NCBI GenBank assembly: GCA_038532735.1
Contig: JBCBAC010000004.1
Coordinates: forward strand, 1 to 64,000
DNA length: 64,000 nt
Reading direction: 5' to 3'
From: JAHTBL01 sp038532735
GTDB lineage: Bacteria > Pseudomonadota > Alphaproteobacteria > Rhodobacterales > Rhodobacteraceae
In this document: positions 1 through 8,885 of the stretch, one piece after another
Layout of the letters: every line of letters begins with the position of its first letter
Position numbering within the stretch: the stretch's first letter is position 1
Translations under genes and position numbers: made by a program
The notes under the pieces: generated by a model
Seen by the model: only the letters and a program-made list of their open reading frames with translations
What the model was told of the DNA's origin: nothing
Databases searched by the model: none

Positions 1-852
1 CATAAGCGCGGCATCGGGATGGTGTTTCAGAACTATGCGCTCTTCCCGCATATGACGGTGAATGAGAACCTTGCCTTCCCGCTGGAGGTCCGCGGGATGG
101 GCAAGGATGAGCGCGAGGCAAAGGTTACGCGGGCGCTGGACATGGTGCAGATGGGCGAGTTTGGAAACCGCCGCCCGGCGCAATTGTCAGGTGGTCAGCA
201 GCAGCGGATCGCGTTGGCGCGTGCGCTGGTGTTTGATCCGTCGCTGGTGCTGATGGACGAACCACTCGGCGCTTTGGACAAGCAGCTGCGCGAGCACATG
301 CAGTATGAAATCAAGCACTTGCATGAGAATTTGGGGATCACAGTTGTTTACGTGACCCATGACCAGTCCGAGGCGCTGACCATGTCCGACCGCGTGGCGG
401 TCTTCAATGACGGGCGCATCCAGCAACTGGCCCCGCCCGATGATCTCTATGAGCGGCCCGACAACAGTTTCGTGGCGCAGTTCATTGGCGAAAACAACAA
501 ATTGACCGGCACCGTCAAAAGCAAAGTAGGCGACGCGGTGCAGGTGGAACTGCCTGGTGGGGCGACTTGCGAGGCTTTGGCGGTCAATGTCGGAGATGTC
601 GGATCAGAGACGCTGATCTCCGTCCGGCCTGAACGTATTGAGGTCGCCAAGGACGGCCCCAATTCGACCGACGCGCAAGTCAAAGAGCTTATCTATCTGG
701 GCGACCACATCCGCTGTCGCCTGAACGTGCACGGCAATGACGAGTTTATCGTCAAAGTGCCAAACAGCGCGGGACACACGCATCTGAAAGTGGGCGAGAC
801 GACGAAAGTCTCTTGGGCCACGGAAGATGCGCGGGCGCTGGATCCACTCTAA
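1..852 (+). CDS. ABC transporter ATP-binding protein, spermidine/putrescine type (5' end missing)
   Basis: ATPase subunit of a PotABCD-type importer; it would power uptake of a polyamine-like or related small solute. The reading frame is open to the window edge, so the start and the Walker A motif lie upstream. What remains has the Q-loop region (MVFQNYALFPHM), the ABC signature LSGGQQQR, Walker B LVLMDEPLGALD, the switch histidine in VTHDQSEA, and a C-terminal TOBE-like region of about 110 residues ending in DARALDPL. The binding protein gene follows after 50 bp and two permease genes come later on the same strand, so this is one transport operon. The exact substrate cannot be read from the sequence. 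The family call is firm. Confidence 0.95.
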   Translation, partial: HKRGIGMVFQNYALFPHMTVNENLAFPLEVRGMGKDEREAKVTRALDMVQMGEFGNRRPAQLSGGQQQRIALARALVFDPSLVLMDEPLGALDKQLREHMQYEIKHLHENLGITVVYVTHDQSEALTMSDRVAVFNDGRIQQLAPPDDLYERPDNSFVAQFIGENNKLTGTVKSKVGDAVQVELPGGATCEALAVNVGDVGSETLISVRPERIEVAKDGPNSTDAQVKELIYLGDHIRCRLNVHGNDEFIVKVPNSAGHTHLKVGETTKVSWATEDARALDPL

Positions 853-902
853 GAACCCGCGGCAAAGCGGGCTTTGAACCAACTCATCAACGGGAGAAAC
901 TG

Positions 903-1973
903 ATGAAAAAGACCCTTATTATGACAACCGCCCTGATGGGCACGGCCTTTGCCGCCAACGCAGCCGAAGTGACAGTGATGTCCTGGGGCGGCGCTTACAC
1001 GAAGTCTCAGGTCGAGGCGTATCACAAGCCGTTCACGGCTGAGATGGGCATCGCCGTGAACTCGGTTGACGCCGACAACCCCGCCACGCCGATCAAGGCG
1101 CAGGTCGAGGCTGGTAACGTGACCGTCGACGTGGCGGACGTGGAATATTCCGACGCCGTTCGTCTGTGCGACGAAGGCCTGCTGGTTGAGCTGGATCACT
1201 CCATGCTGCCGCCAGCGCCTGATGGCACGCCTGCGGCTGAGGACTTCATCGAAGGTGCGCTGACCGATTGTGCGGTGGCCAACATCGTGTGGTCGACCGT
1301 CATGGCCTACAACACCGAGAACAACGCGACTTCGCCGGACAGCATTGATGATTTCTTCAATCTGGCCGACTTCCCCGGCAAGCGCGGCCTGCGCAAGAAC
1401 GCAAAGGCCAACCTCGAGATGGCGCTGATGGCGGACGGTGTTCCGGCTGACGAAGTCTATGCAATGCTGGAGACCGACGAAGGCGTCGATAAAGCGTTCG
1501 CCAAGCTCGACACGATCAAGGACGAGGTCGTCTGGTGGGAAGCTGGCGCGCAGCCGCCGCAGCTTCTGGCCGATGGTGAAGTCGTCATGTCGACCGCTTA
1601 TAATGGTCGTATTTTCAACGCCGCTGTTGGCGAGGGTCAGCCGTTCGAGATCGTCTGGGACGGTCAGATCCTCGACTTTGACCTGTTCGTGATCCCGCAG
1701 GGCGCACCGAACATGGAAGAAGCCAAGAAGTTCATCGCGTTTGCGACCGACACTCAGCGTCTGGCGGATCAGGCAAGCTGGATCAGCTATGGCCCGGCGC
1801 GTCAGTCCTCCGGTGAGCTTGTCGGCCTCTACTCGGACGGTAAGACGGAGATGGCGCCGCATATGCCGACCGCTGCAGCGAACCTTGAGAACGCGTTGGT
1901 TAACAACTTCGAGTTCTGGGCCGACCGCGACACAGAGCTGAACGAGCGTTTCAACGCTTGGTTGGCGCAATAA
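903..1973 (+). CDS. Extracellular solute-binding protein, PotD/PotF-like
   Basis: Periplasmic binding protein of the ABC importer encoded around it, 356 residues. The chosen ATG at 903 gives a classical signal peptide (MKKTLIMTTALMGTAFAANA, cleavage near residue 20); an in-frame upstream start at 813 would add an unlikely N-terminus overlapping the ATPase gene. CGGGAGAA lies just upstream as ribosome binding site. The mature protein begins with AEVTVMSWGGAYT, typical of family 1 polyamine-type binding proteins. A strong hairpin with a T-run follows the stop codon and probably makes this gene more highly expressed than the permeases. The substrate is undetermined: polyamine, but opine or other amine ligands are possible in this family. 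Confidence 0.93.
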   Translation: MKKTLIMTTALMGTAFAANAAEVTVMSWGGAYTKSQVEAYHKPFTAEMGIAVNSVDADNPATPIKAQVEAGNVTVDVADVEYSDAVRLCDEGLLVELDHSMLPPAPDGTPAAEDFIEGALTDCAVANIVWSTVMAYNTENNATSPDSIDDFFNLADFPGKRGLRKNAKANLEMALMADGVPADEVYAMLETDEGVDKAFAKLDTIKDEVVWWEAGAQPPQLLADGEVVMSTAYNGRIFNAAVGEGQPFEIVWDGQILDFDLFVIPQGAPNMEEAKKFIAFATDTQRLADQASWISYGPARQSSGELVGLYSDGKTEMAPHMPTAAANLENALVNNFEFWADRDTELNERFNAWLAQ

Positions 1974-1982
1974 AATGACAAG

Positions 1983-2009
1983 GGGCGGGCTTTCGAGCCC
2001 GCCCTTTTT
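1983..2009 (+). terminator. Hairpin terminator/attenuator after the binding protein gene
   Basis: An 8-bp perfect stem GGGCGGGC/GCCCGCCC (1983-1990 and 1997-2004) with a 6-nt loop is followed by five T (2005-2009). It sits 9 bp after the binding protein stop and 18 bp before the next gene of the same operon, so it likely acts as a partial terminator that lowers downstream expression. Confidence 0.8.
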
Positions 2010-2027
2010 CCTGATGCGAGGACGCGG

Positions 2028-2318
2028 ATGCCCAAAGCCTATCTTATCGGCCATATCACCGTGACGAACCCTACCGATTACGCTGAATACATCCGGCTAG
2101 ATACGCCGATTATTGAGGCGGCCGGAGGGCGTTTTCTGGTGCGGGGTGGCGAGAGCGAGGTGCTGGAGGGCAGTTTCAAGGAGCGCCATGTGGTTGTAGA
2201 GTTTCCCGACATAGCCGCAGCCCGCGCGTTTTATCTTTCTCCGGCATATCAACGGGTTGCGCAAATCCGTTTTGAGAATGCCGACAGCGATATGCTGATT
2301 GTCGAAGGGACGGCCTGA
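2028..2318 (+). CDS. DUF1330 domain protein
   Basis: Small soluble protein of 96 residues, with no signal peptide or membrane segment. The pattern MPKAYLIGHITVTNP..YAEY, IEAAGGRFLVRGGE, VVVEFPDIAAARAFY and SPAYQRVAQIR matches the DUF1330 family (dimeric alpha/beta barrel fold), whose biochemical role is not established. It lies between the binding protein and the first permease of an ABC operon and overlaps the permease start (TGATG at 2316-2320). This suggests co-translation, perhaps a role in handling the transported compound; that is inference only. Confidence 0.9.
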   Translation: MPKAYLIGHITVTNPTDYAEYIRLDTPIIEAAGGRFLVRGGESEVLEGSFKERHVVVEFPDIAAARAFYLSPAYQRVAQIRFENADSDMLIVEGTA

Positions 2319-3631
2319 TGGCGGACGCAACCATGGGCGCGGCCCCCAGCTCGACCTCGTCAGAGCAGCTGACGACTGTTGATGGCAAGCCTTTGAAGGC
2401 GGCGCTTTTGGCCGCACAAGCCAAAGCGCGTCGTCGGGCGTTTCTGCTGGTTCTGCCGCTTTTGGCCTTTGTTTTGGTGACCTTTGTCGCGCCGATTGGG
2501 CAGATGCTGCACCGCTCCATCCATAATCCGGGCTTTACAGAGCATACGGATCTGGCCGACGGCACCCAGACCGAGATTATGGTTAATCTGCGCGGCTGGT
2601 TTGACGACAATCCGCCGGGCACGGAGCCGGATGAGGCTGCCTATGCTGCCCTCGCCACCGATCTGGTGCTGCTAAAAGAGCTGCGCGCACAAGGCGCTGT
2701 GGGCACCCGGATCAACTATGAAGCGCCCGGAACGCGGTCTTTGTTCACCAAGACGACCCGCCGCGCGGACCGGTTAGAGCCGCCCTTTAAGGAAGCGATC
2801 CTTGATATCGACGAGGATTGGGCAGACCCGCAGCTTTGGCGCGTCATGCGCGATGCATCCTCGGCCTATACGCTGAATTTCTACCTCGCCGCGATTGATC
2901 TGGAGAAGAACCCGGAAGGCAATATCGTCTCGGTCAACGAGAACCGCGCGGTGTATATTCTGCTCTTCCAGAGAACGTTGATCCTGTCGCTCCTGATCAC
3001 AGGGCTAACCTTTATTCTGGGCTTCCCCATCGCGCATCTGCTGGCGACGCTGCCGCTGAAATACTCCAACATCCTGATGATTTTTGTGCTGCTGCCGTTC
3101 TGGACATCGCTTTTGGTGCGCACGACCAGTTGGATCGTTTTGCTGCAATCTCAAGGGGTTGTGAATGACACGCTGGTGGCCAGCGGTTTGGTGGCGGACG
3201 AAAGCCGCATTCAGATGATCTACAACCAGACCGGCACGATTGTGGCGATGACACATATCCTGCTGCCCTTCATGGTGCTGCCGCTTTATTCGGTGATGCG
3301 TCCGATCAACCCGTCCTATGTGCGCGCCGCGCGGTCCCTTGGAGCGACAAGCTGGACCGCCTTCCGCCGCATCTACTTCCCGCAAACCGTGCCGGGGATT
3401 GGGGCGGGGGCGCTGCTCGTCTTCATCCTTGCCGTGGGTTACTACATCACACCTGCGCTGGTCGGCGGCTCGGATGGCCAGCTGATCTCCAACCTGATCG
3501 CTTTTCATATGACGAACTCGCTGAACTGGTCACTGGCTGCGGCTCTTGCCGCCTTGCTGCTCTTCGGCGTGCTGGTCCTCTATTGGCTCTACGACCGTCT
3601 GGTCGGCATCGACAATCTGAAGCTGGGGTAG
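2318..3631 (+). CDS. ABC transporter permease, PotB-like
   Basis: Inner-membrane permease of the importer, 437 residues. A first membrane segment at about residues 40-60 (LLVLPLLAFVLVTFVAPI) is followed by an unusually long periplasmic region of about 150 residues rich in acidic and aromatic residues. Then come five more membrane segments from about residue 215, with the BPD-transport EAA-like loop (RAARSLGATSWTAFRRIYFPQTVPGI). The long loop explains the length over the 280-300 residues usual for PotB, and is common among alphaproteobacterial homologues of this transporter class. The start overlaps the DUF1330 stop. The partner permease starts 4 bp after its stop. Confidence 0.93.
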   Translation: MADATMGAAPSSTSSEQLTTVDGKPLKAALLAAQAKARRRAFLLVLPLLAFVLVTFVAPIGQMLHRSIHNPGFTEHTDLADGTQTEIMVNLRGWFDDNPPGTEPDEAAYAALATDLVLLKELRAQGAVGTRINYEAPGTRSLFTKTTRRADRLEPPFKEAILDIDEDWADPQLWRVMRDASSAYTLNFYLAAIDLEKNPEGNIVSVNENRAVYILLFQRTLILSLLITGLTFILGFPIAHLLATLPLKYSNILMIFVLLPFWTSLLVRTTSWIVLLQSQGVVNDTLVASGLVADESRIQMIYNQTGTIVAMTHILLPFMVLPLYSVMRPINPSYVRAARSLGATSWTAFRRIYFPQTVPGIGAGALLVFILAVGYYITPALVGGSDGQLISNLIAFHMTNSLNWSLAAALAALLLFGVLVLYWLYDRLVGIDNLKLG

Positions 3632-3635
3632 AGAC

Positions 3636-4547
3636 ATGGCCCTCCCGAAACACGCATCCCCTTTGGAGAAGATCTGGCATTACTGCTATCTGGTGATCTG
3701 CGGGCTAATCTTTCTGTTCCTGATCGCGCCGATCCTGATCGTGATCCCGCTCAGTTTTAACGCCGAGCCGTATTTCACCTTCACCGAGAAGATGCTGTCA
3801 TTCGATCCGACAGGCTATTCGATGCGCTGGTATGACCTGCTGCTGACCTTCGGGATGCAAGCCCCCGACGTGCCGCGTGATGGGTCATGGTGGTCGGATG
3901 CGTGGCAGAATGCGGCTTGGATACAGGCGGCCAAAAACTCGGTCATCATCGGGTTCTTCTCAACCATACTGGCGACGGTTCTGGGGACATTGGCGGCGTT
4001 GGGATTGAGCCGCCCGGAGATGCCCTACAGACGCGCGATCATGGCAATCCTGATCTCGCCGATGATCGTGCCGATCATTATCGTCGCTACGGGCATGTTC
4101 TTTTTCTACAGTCAGGTGGGCCTGGCCAACACGTATATCGGGATCATCATGGCCCACGCGACCTTGGGCATTCCGTTTGTCATTATCACTGTGACGGCGA
4201 CGCTTGTGGGCTTCGATCATTCCCTGACACGGGCGGCGGCGAATCTGGGCGCAACGCCCACAACGACTTTCTTCAAGATCATCATGCCGCTCATTCTGCC
4301 CGGTGTGATCTCAGGTGCGCTTTTCGCATTCGTCACCAGCTTTGACGAAGTGGTTGTGGTGCTGTTCGTCGCCGATTTCGACCAGCAGACCATCCCTCGC
4401 CAGATGTGGAACGGCATCCGCGAGCAGATTTCACCGGCCATCCTGTCGGTCGCGACGATCCTTGTCATCGTCTCGATTGCGCTTTTGACGACGGTGGAGT
4501 TGTTGCGTCGACGCTCCGACCGGTTGCGCGGCATTTCGCAGAGCTGA
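3636..4547 (+). CDS. ABC transporter permease, PotC-like
   Basis: Second inner-membrane permease of the importer, 303 residues, with six predicted membrane segments (first at about residues 15-40, LVICGLIFLFLIAPILIVIPLSF). The EAA loop reads TRAAANLGATPTTTFFKIIMPLILPGV. It carries a moderately long loop between the first two segments, like its partner. It is the last gene of the operon. A GC-rich hairpin lies just after the stop codon, and the next gene is on the other strand. Confidence 0.93.
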   Translation: MALPKHASPLEKIWHYCYLVICGLIFLFLIAPILIVIPLSFNAEPYFTFTEKMLSFDPTGYSMRWYDLLLTFGMQAPDVPRDGSWWSDAWQNAAWIQAAKNSVIIGFFSTILATVLGTLAALGLSRPEMPYRRAIMAILISPMIVPIIIVATGMFFFYSQVGLANTYIGIIMAHATLGIPFVIITVTATLVGFDHSLTRAAANLGATPTTTFFKIIMPLILPGVISGALFAFVTSFDEVVVVLFVADFDQQTIPRQMWNGIREQISPAILSVATILVIVSIALLTTVELLRRRSDRLRGISQS

Positions 4548-4552
4548 GGTGG

Positions 4553-4590
4553 CTGGGGCTCTGCCCCAGACCCCGGGATATTTGGTGCAA
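4553..4590. repeat. Intergenic hairpin plus conserved-looking tail, possible Rhodobacterales dispersed element
   Basis: A 7-bp perfect stem CTGGGGC/GCCCCAG (4553-4559 and 4563-4569, loop TCT) is followed by ACCCCGGGATATTTGGTGC and AAAGATGAA. It has no T-run directly after the stem. From memory, a GGGGCTCTGCCCC hairpin followed by CCCCGGGATATTT recurs between genes in many Rhodobacterales genomes; that identification is not verifiable here. Only one copy is seen in this window. It may end transcription of the ABC operon and of the convergent AEC gene. Confidence 0.45.
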
Positions 4591-4629
4591 AGATGAAACA
4601 AGGCGGCGCTTGTTAAGCTCAACGTGGGT

Positions 4630-5556
4630 CTAGGGAAGAAGGGTCAGCCATACCCAGGTGGTGAGCACCGATACCCCTGTTGCGATCAGCACCGACGAGG
4701 CCGCAACGCGTTTGGCGACGCCATACATATTGGCGAAGATGTAGGTGTTGATGCCAGGCGCCATGGCGGCTGTCAGAACGGCAGAGCGGAAGGCGTCACG
4801 GTTAAGGTCGAGTGCAGTACCCATGCCCCATGTTATCGCTGGATGCAGGATCAGCGAGGCGCTTATCACATAGAAGATCGTCCGCAGATCGCCTTCGGGT
4901 CGGTATTGGACAAGGACACCCCCCAAGCCAAACAGAGCGGCGGGGAGGGCTGCGCGGGCCATCAGGTTGACGGCATCTGTGACAACGGTCGGTAGCGTCA
5001 GGCCAGACAGGTTGACGGCAAAGCCAAGGCCGATACCGAGGATCAGCGCGTTACGGAACATCGCCTTGAGGACTTGTGGTACAAGCGCCGCGCCGGTTTT
5101 GTCGGCCTTCACAATCTCCATCACGGTGATGCCGAGGCCATAAGCAAAGGGCGAGTGGATGGCGATAATCGCGTAGTTGCCGGCAAGCGCATCGACCCCG
5201 TAGGCGCGCTCAGTAATGGGCAAACCCAGCAGGACGGAGTTTGAAAAAAGGCAGCAAAAGCCGATGGCCACGCAATCCGGCCAGGCGCGCTTGAAGATCA
5301 GGTGTGCGCCAAGGATACCAGCGACAAAGCTCAGCGTGGCGCCTGTGTAGAATGAGAGAAGCAGCCGCCAATCGAATTCCTGTCCCAGATCAAGCGTCGA
5401 GATGGCTGCGAAAAGCAGGCAGGGGATCGCGAAATTCTGGGTAAACTTCATCAGCCCATCGACACCGGCCTCAGTAAAATACCCGCGCCACACTGCAACG
5501 TACCCAGCGCCGATCACAAGGAAGACCGGCAAGATGACGTCGAGCAAAGCTTGCAT
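4630..5556 (-). CDS. AEC-family transporter (auxin efflux carrier superfamily)
   Basis: Integral membrane carrier of 308 residues with about ten hydrophobic segments. The N-terminus (ILPVFLVIGAGYVAVWRGYFTEAGVDGLMKFTQNFAIPCLLF) and the later segment MAPGINTYIFANMYGVAKRVAASSVLIAT are typical of the bacterial AEC/MdcF-like family, which exports or takes up organic acids such as malonate or malate. Its start shares one base with the stop of the upstream MBL hydrolase gene (TGATG at 5554-5558), so it is the distal gene of the tmk-holB-tatD operon. The substrate is unknown. Confidence 0.9.
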   Translation of the reverse strand: MQALLDVILPVFLVIGAGYVAVWRGYFTEAGVDGLMKFTQNFAIPCLLFAAISTLDLGQEFDWRLLLSFYTGATLSFVAGILGAHLIFKRAWPDCVAIGFCCLFSNSVLLGLPITERAYGVDALAGNYAIIAIHSPFAYGLGITVMEIVKADKTGAALVPQVLKAMFRNALILGIGLGFAVNLSGLTLPTVVTDAVNLMARAALPAALFGLGGVLVQYRPEGDLRTIFYVISASLILHPAITWGMGTALDLNRDAFRSAVLTAAMAPGINTYIFANMYGVAKRVAASSVLIATGVSVLTTWVWLTLLP

Positions 5557-6347
5557 CAGATGGGCTGCGTGATCGTCATCATGTCATAGGCTGGCGTGAT
5601 GTGATCGGGGGTTTCGGCTTCAAGTGCTGCGTAATCGAGATCAATATGCATATTGGTGAGCACGGCATGTTTCGGTGCAATCCGATCAATATAGTCCATC
5701 GTCTTGTCGAGATGGAGGTGGGTCGGATGCGGCGTGCGGCGCAGCGCGTCGATGATCAGCGTGTCGAGGCCGTGCAGTTTCTCCCAAGCGTCGGGGAAAA
5801 GATCGGCGACGTCCGGCAGATAGGCGAGGTCCCCGATGCGGAAGCCAAGCGCGTCCATCATGCCGTGATTGGCGTAGAACGGGGTCAGCGTGACCGGGCC
5901 ACCGGCGCCTGTGATGGTGACGTCGCCGTCGATGGTGTTCATCTCGCAAATGGGCGGATAGTTGGAGCCTTCGGGCTGGATGAAGGCATATCCGAAGCGG
6001 GCGTAGAGGTCTTTCTGGGTGGCCTCATCGGCCCAAACATTCAGGCGGGCGCGCATGTTGTAGACGATCATGCGGATGTCATCGAGCCCGTGGACGTGAT
6101 CGGCGTGGGAATGGGTGTAGACGACGGCATCCAGCTCTCCCACGCCGGCATCCAGAAGCTGGCTCCGCATATCGGGGGACGTGTCGATCAGGATGCGGGT
6201 CGTGCCCTCGGGGCCGTCCTGCTCAATCAGCATCGAACAGCGGCGACGGCGGTTTTTCGGGTTCGTGGGATCACACTCGCCCCAATTGCCACCCAGACGC
6301 GGGACGCCGCCGGAGGAGCCGCAGCCAAGGATCGTGAAACGGCGCAT
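5556..6347 (-). CDS. MBL-fold metallo-hydrolase, PhnP-like
   Basis: Soluble metallo-beta-lactamase-fold phosphodiesterase-like enzyme, 263 residues. It has an N-terminal LGCGSSGGVPRLGG stretch, cysteines in GECDPTNPKNRRRRCS that resemble the zinc-binding insertion of PhnP, and the metal-binding motif HSHADH at residues 79-84. Further histidines occur in ANHGMMDALGF and LTNMHIDLDY. No phosphonate genes are nearby, so a PhnP role in C-P lyase metabolism is not supported; a cyclic phosphodiester substrate is the family expectation. It sits directly after tatD, a common arrangement in alphaproteobacteria. Confidence 0.9.
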   Translation of the reverse strand: MRRFTILGCGSSGGVPRLGGNWGECDPTNPKNRRRRCSMLIEQDGPEGTTRILIDTSPDMRSQLLDAGVGELDAVVYTHSHADHVHGLDDIRMIVYNMRARLNVWADEATQKDLYARFGYAFIQPEGSNYPPICEMNTIDGDVTITGAGGPVTLTPFYANHGMMDALGFRIGDLAYLPDVADLFPDAWEKLHGLDTLIIDALRRTPHPTHLHLDKTMDYIDRIAPKHAVLTNMHIDLDYAALEAETPDHITPAYDMMTITQPI

Positions 6348-7135
6348 CAGGCGGCCGCTTTCGTGAAGAGCCGGTCGAAATTGGCCGAGGTTTGGGCTGC
6401 GAAATCGGCATACTCCATGTCGAAAACCTCGGCACCGACGCGGGCGGTATGCGCGGTGTAGCCCGGCTCGTTGCGCTTGCCGCGATGGGGTGGCGGCGCG
6501 AGGTAGGGGGCGTCGGTTTCCACCAGGATGCGGTCGATCGGGGCGGCGGCGAAGATATCGCGGACCTCTTGAGACTTGGGGAAGGTCGCGATGCCGGACA
6601 TCGACAGGTAGAAGCCCAGACCCAGAGCGGTTTCAGCCAGCTCGCGCGTGCTGGAGAAGCAGTGCATCACGCAACTGAAGGCTCCGGCGGCATATTCCTC
6701 GGTTAGGATGCGGGCCATGTCGTCATCCGCAGCGCGGGCGTGGATAATCAGCGGCAGCGCGGTTTGACGTGCAGCCTCGATATGAATGCGCAGGGATTTC
6801 TTTTGGATATCAGCGCTTTCGGCGGTGTAATGATAGTCGAGACCGGTCTCTCCAATACCAACAAATTTCGGATGATCAGCGAGCCTACCAAGGTCTTCGA
6901 CAGTGACCAAAGGCTCTGACGCAGCCGACATAGGATGCGTGCCGGCGGCGTAGAAAACGCCCTCATATCGTTCGGCAATCGCGCGGACGGTGGGCTCGGC
7001 CCGCAGCTTGGTGCAGATTGTGACCATGCGCGTCACGCCAGCCTCGCGGGCCCGGGTGACAATCGCGTCGCGGTCGTCCTCAAAATCGGGGAAATCGAGG
7101 TGGCAATGGCTGTCGACAATTTTAGGAAGGCTCAT
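6347..7135 (-). CDS. TatD-family metal-dependent hydrolase
   Basis: Cytoplasmic TIM-barrel metal-dependent hydrolase of 262 residues, related to TatD/YcfH deoxyribonucleases. The metal ligands appear in DSHCHLD (residues 8-14), GIGETGLDYHY, IIHARAADDD, MHCFSS and ETDAPYLAPPPHRGKRNEP. The full family length is present. It overlaps holB at its 5' end and the MBL gene at its 3' end, forming a tight operon. The family is assigned a 3'-5' DNA exonuclease or quality-control role; whether it acts on D-aminoacyl-tRNA or DNA here cannot be told. Confidence 0.93.
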   Translation of the reverse strand: MSLPKIVDSHCHLDFPDFEDDRDAIVTRAREAGVTRMVTICTKLRAEPTVRAIAERYEGVFYAAGTHPMSAASEPLVTVEDLGRLADHPKFVGIGETGLDYHYTAESADIQKKSLRIHIEAARQTALPLIIHARAADDDMARILTEEYAAGAFSCVMHCFSSTRELAETALGLGFYLSMSGIATFPKSQEVRDIFAAAPIDRILVETDAPYLAPPPHRGKRNEPGYTAHTARVGAEVFDMEYADFAAQTSANFDRLFTKAAA

Positions 7136-8268
7136 GCAGCACCTTGAGGGGCCGCGAGACGTGCGGCGGTTTGGTCAATCTTCAAAACCATATCTAGAAT
7201 GAGCGCAGAGGGGTCAAGGTTCACAGCGCGGCCGTGACGTGCGCGGGCGCTGAGGTCTTGCTGAAGGGCGGCCCAATGGCGGGCTGCGTGAGGGCTGGGT
7301 GCCAGTTTGGAAAGGACCGCGGGTTCGGCATCATTTGCGGGAACGGGAGGCATCATCGCACCGGTGCGGGCGACGCGGGCGAGAAAGAGATCAATGAGCA
7401 TAAGCATCAGATCAAAGCGCGCGGCATTGGTCCGCCCGGCGGCGCTGTCAGCGAGTTTGAGCGCGTGGGCGCGGTTCATGTTGGGGCAGGTGGCGAAGAG
7501 GTTCACGAGGTCTGCGTAGAGCTTTACACCGTCGAGGGTCAGAAGGGTGATCGCTTCGCCGACGGAGCCGCCTGCGAGTGTTGCGAGCGCCGCGGCTTGG
7601 GTACCGTCTTGGCCTGCTTGAGACAGGGCTTGCGCGACTTGATCGGGGGCGAGCGGGCCGAGGCGTAGTTCCCGGCAGCGCGAGCGGATTGTCGGCAAGA
7701 GACGCGAGGGTTGGTGGCTGATGAGCAGGAGCGTGGTGTCCTTTGGCGGCTCTTCGAGCAGCTTGAGAAGCGCGTTGGCAGCGTTCACGTTCATCTCGTC
7801 TGCGGCATCCACGATCACGACCCGGTGGCCGCCATCGGTGGACGAGAGTGCGAAAAACCCTTTGAGTTTGCGCACTTCGTCGATGGTGATGTCTTGTTTG
7901 AGGCGCTTGAGCTTCTCGTCATAAGGGCGTTTGAGCACGAATAGGCCTGGCTCCGATCCCGCCATCATGCGGCGGGCAACGGGATGCTCGGGATCAATGT
8001 CGAGGCTTGTGGGGGGCGGCGGGGCGCCGAAGAGGCCATCCTCCTGCGCTGGGGGCGTCGCGATCAGAAAGCGCGCGATTTGCCAAGCCAGCGTGGCTTT
8101 GCCAACGCCTTTGGGGCCTGTGATCAGCCAGCCATGGTGCAACCGGTCCGAACTGTAGGCGGTCAGAAACGCATCGCGGGCGGCGTCCTGCCCGATCAGC
8201 TGCAAGGTCTCGCGCGGATGCGGCGCGCCGTCGAGGCGGTCAGGTTGTGGAAAATCGTCGTCGCTCAT
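7132..8268 (-). CDS. holB: DNA polymerase III subunit delta'
   Basis: Clamp-loader subunit of the replicative polymerase, 378 residues. It has a Walker A-like GPKGVGKAT (residues 51-59), the central DEMNVNAANALLKLLEEPP motif, and LLLISHQPSRLLPTIRSRCRELRL carrying the SRC motif of clamp-loader AAA+ proteins. The N-terminal PHPRETLQLIGQDAARDAFLTAY region is typical of alphaproteobacterial HolB. It overlaps tmk by 4 bp and tatD by 4 bp, the classical tmk-holB-tatD order. Confidence 0.95.
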   Translation of the reverse strand: MSDDDFPQPDRLDGAPHPRETLQLIGQDAARDAFLTAYSSDRLHHGWLITGPKGVGKATLAWQIARFLIATPPAQEDGLFGAPPPPTSLDIDPEHPVARRMMAGSEPGLFVLKRPYDEKLKRLKQDITIDEVRKLKGFFALSSTDGGHRVVIVDAADEMNVNAANALLKLLEEPPKDTTLLLISHQPSRLLPTIRSRCRELRLGPLAPDQVAQALSQAGQDGTQAAALATLAGGSVGEAITLLTLDGVKLYADLVNLFATCPNMNRAHALKLADSAAGRTNAARFDLMLMLIDLFLARVARTGAMMPPVPANDAEPAVLSKLAPSPHAARHWAALQQDLSARARHGRAVNLDPSALILDMVLKIDQTAARLAAPQGAA

Positions 8269-8882
8269 GACGTGCTGTGTAGCACGCGCCTGATCGTCTG
8301 GGCCACCACCTCTGGCGTATCGTTTCCGTCAATCAGGCGGATGCGGTCGGGGCTTTCGTTTTGCAGGGTGGCAAAGCCTGCGCGCAGTTTCTCCTGAAAG
8401 GCGAGGCCAAGGTCTTCGAAGCGATCCTCGCCACTGGCGCGGGCCAGTCCGCGCTGCAGGGCAACGGCGGGATCCATGTCGATGACGAAGGTCAGCTCCG
8501 GTTCGCGCCCGATCATCAGTGCGTGTAGCTGGTCCACGATAGCGCGCAGATCGCCGCGCGCTGCGCCTTGGTAGACGCGGGTGCTGTCTGCGAAGCGGTC
8601 GCAAATCACTGTTTTACCCGCCTCAAGCGCTGGCAGGATCGTTTTTTCAAGGTGATCGCGACGCGCGGCGGTAAAAAGCAGAATTTCTGTCTCGCCAGAC
8701 CAGCGGTCGGGGTCGCCCTCTACCAAAAGCCTGCGAATTTCCTCGGCGCCGGCAGAGCCACCAGGCTCGCGGGTCAGCACAACGTCGACACCATCCGCTT
8801 TAAGATCGGTCGCCAAGCGCTTGGCTTGGGTGGATTTTCCCGAACCGTCGATACCTTCAAACGTAATAAAGCGTGCGGGCAC
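8265..8882 (-). CDS. tmk: Thymidylate kinase
   Basis: Phosphorylates dTMP to dTDP in pyrimidine deoxynucleotide synthesis; cytoplasmic, 205 residues, the normal length. It shows the P-loop GIDGSGKST (residues 10-18), the dTMP-binding LTREPGGSAGAEEIR, and the DRFADSTRVYQGAARG stretch containing the DR(Y/F)xxS motif. It lies 3 bp after the DD-carboxypeptidase gene and overlaps holB. Confidence 0.97.
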   Translation of the reverse strand: MPARFITFEGIDGSGKSTQAKRLATDLKADGVDVVLTREPGGSAGAEEIRRLLVEGDPDRWSGETEILLFTAARRDHLEKTILPALEAGKTVICDRFADSTRVYQGAARGDLRAIVDQLHALMIGREPELTFVIDMDPAVALQRGLARASGEDRFEDLGLAFQEKLRAGFATLQNESPDRIRLIDGNDTPEVVAQTIRRVLHSTS

Positions 8883-8885
8883 TGA

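Noticed and set aside
849..2054. 401-codon minus-strand frame opposite the binding protein gene
   Set aside because: Antisense to a clear PotD-like gene; the translation is Arg/Val/His-rich and resembles nothing.
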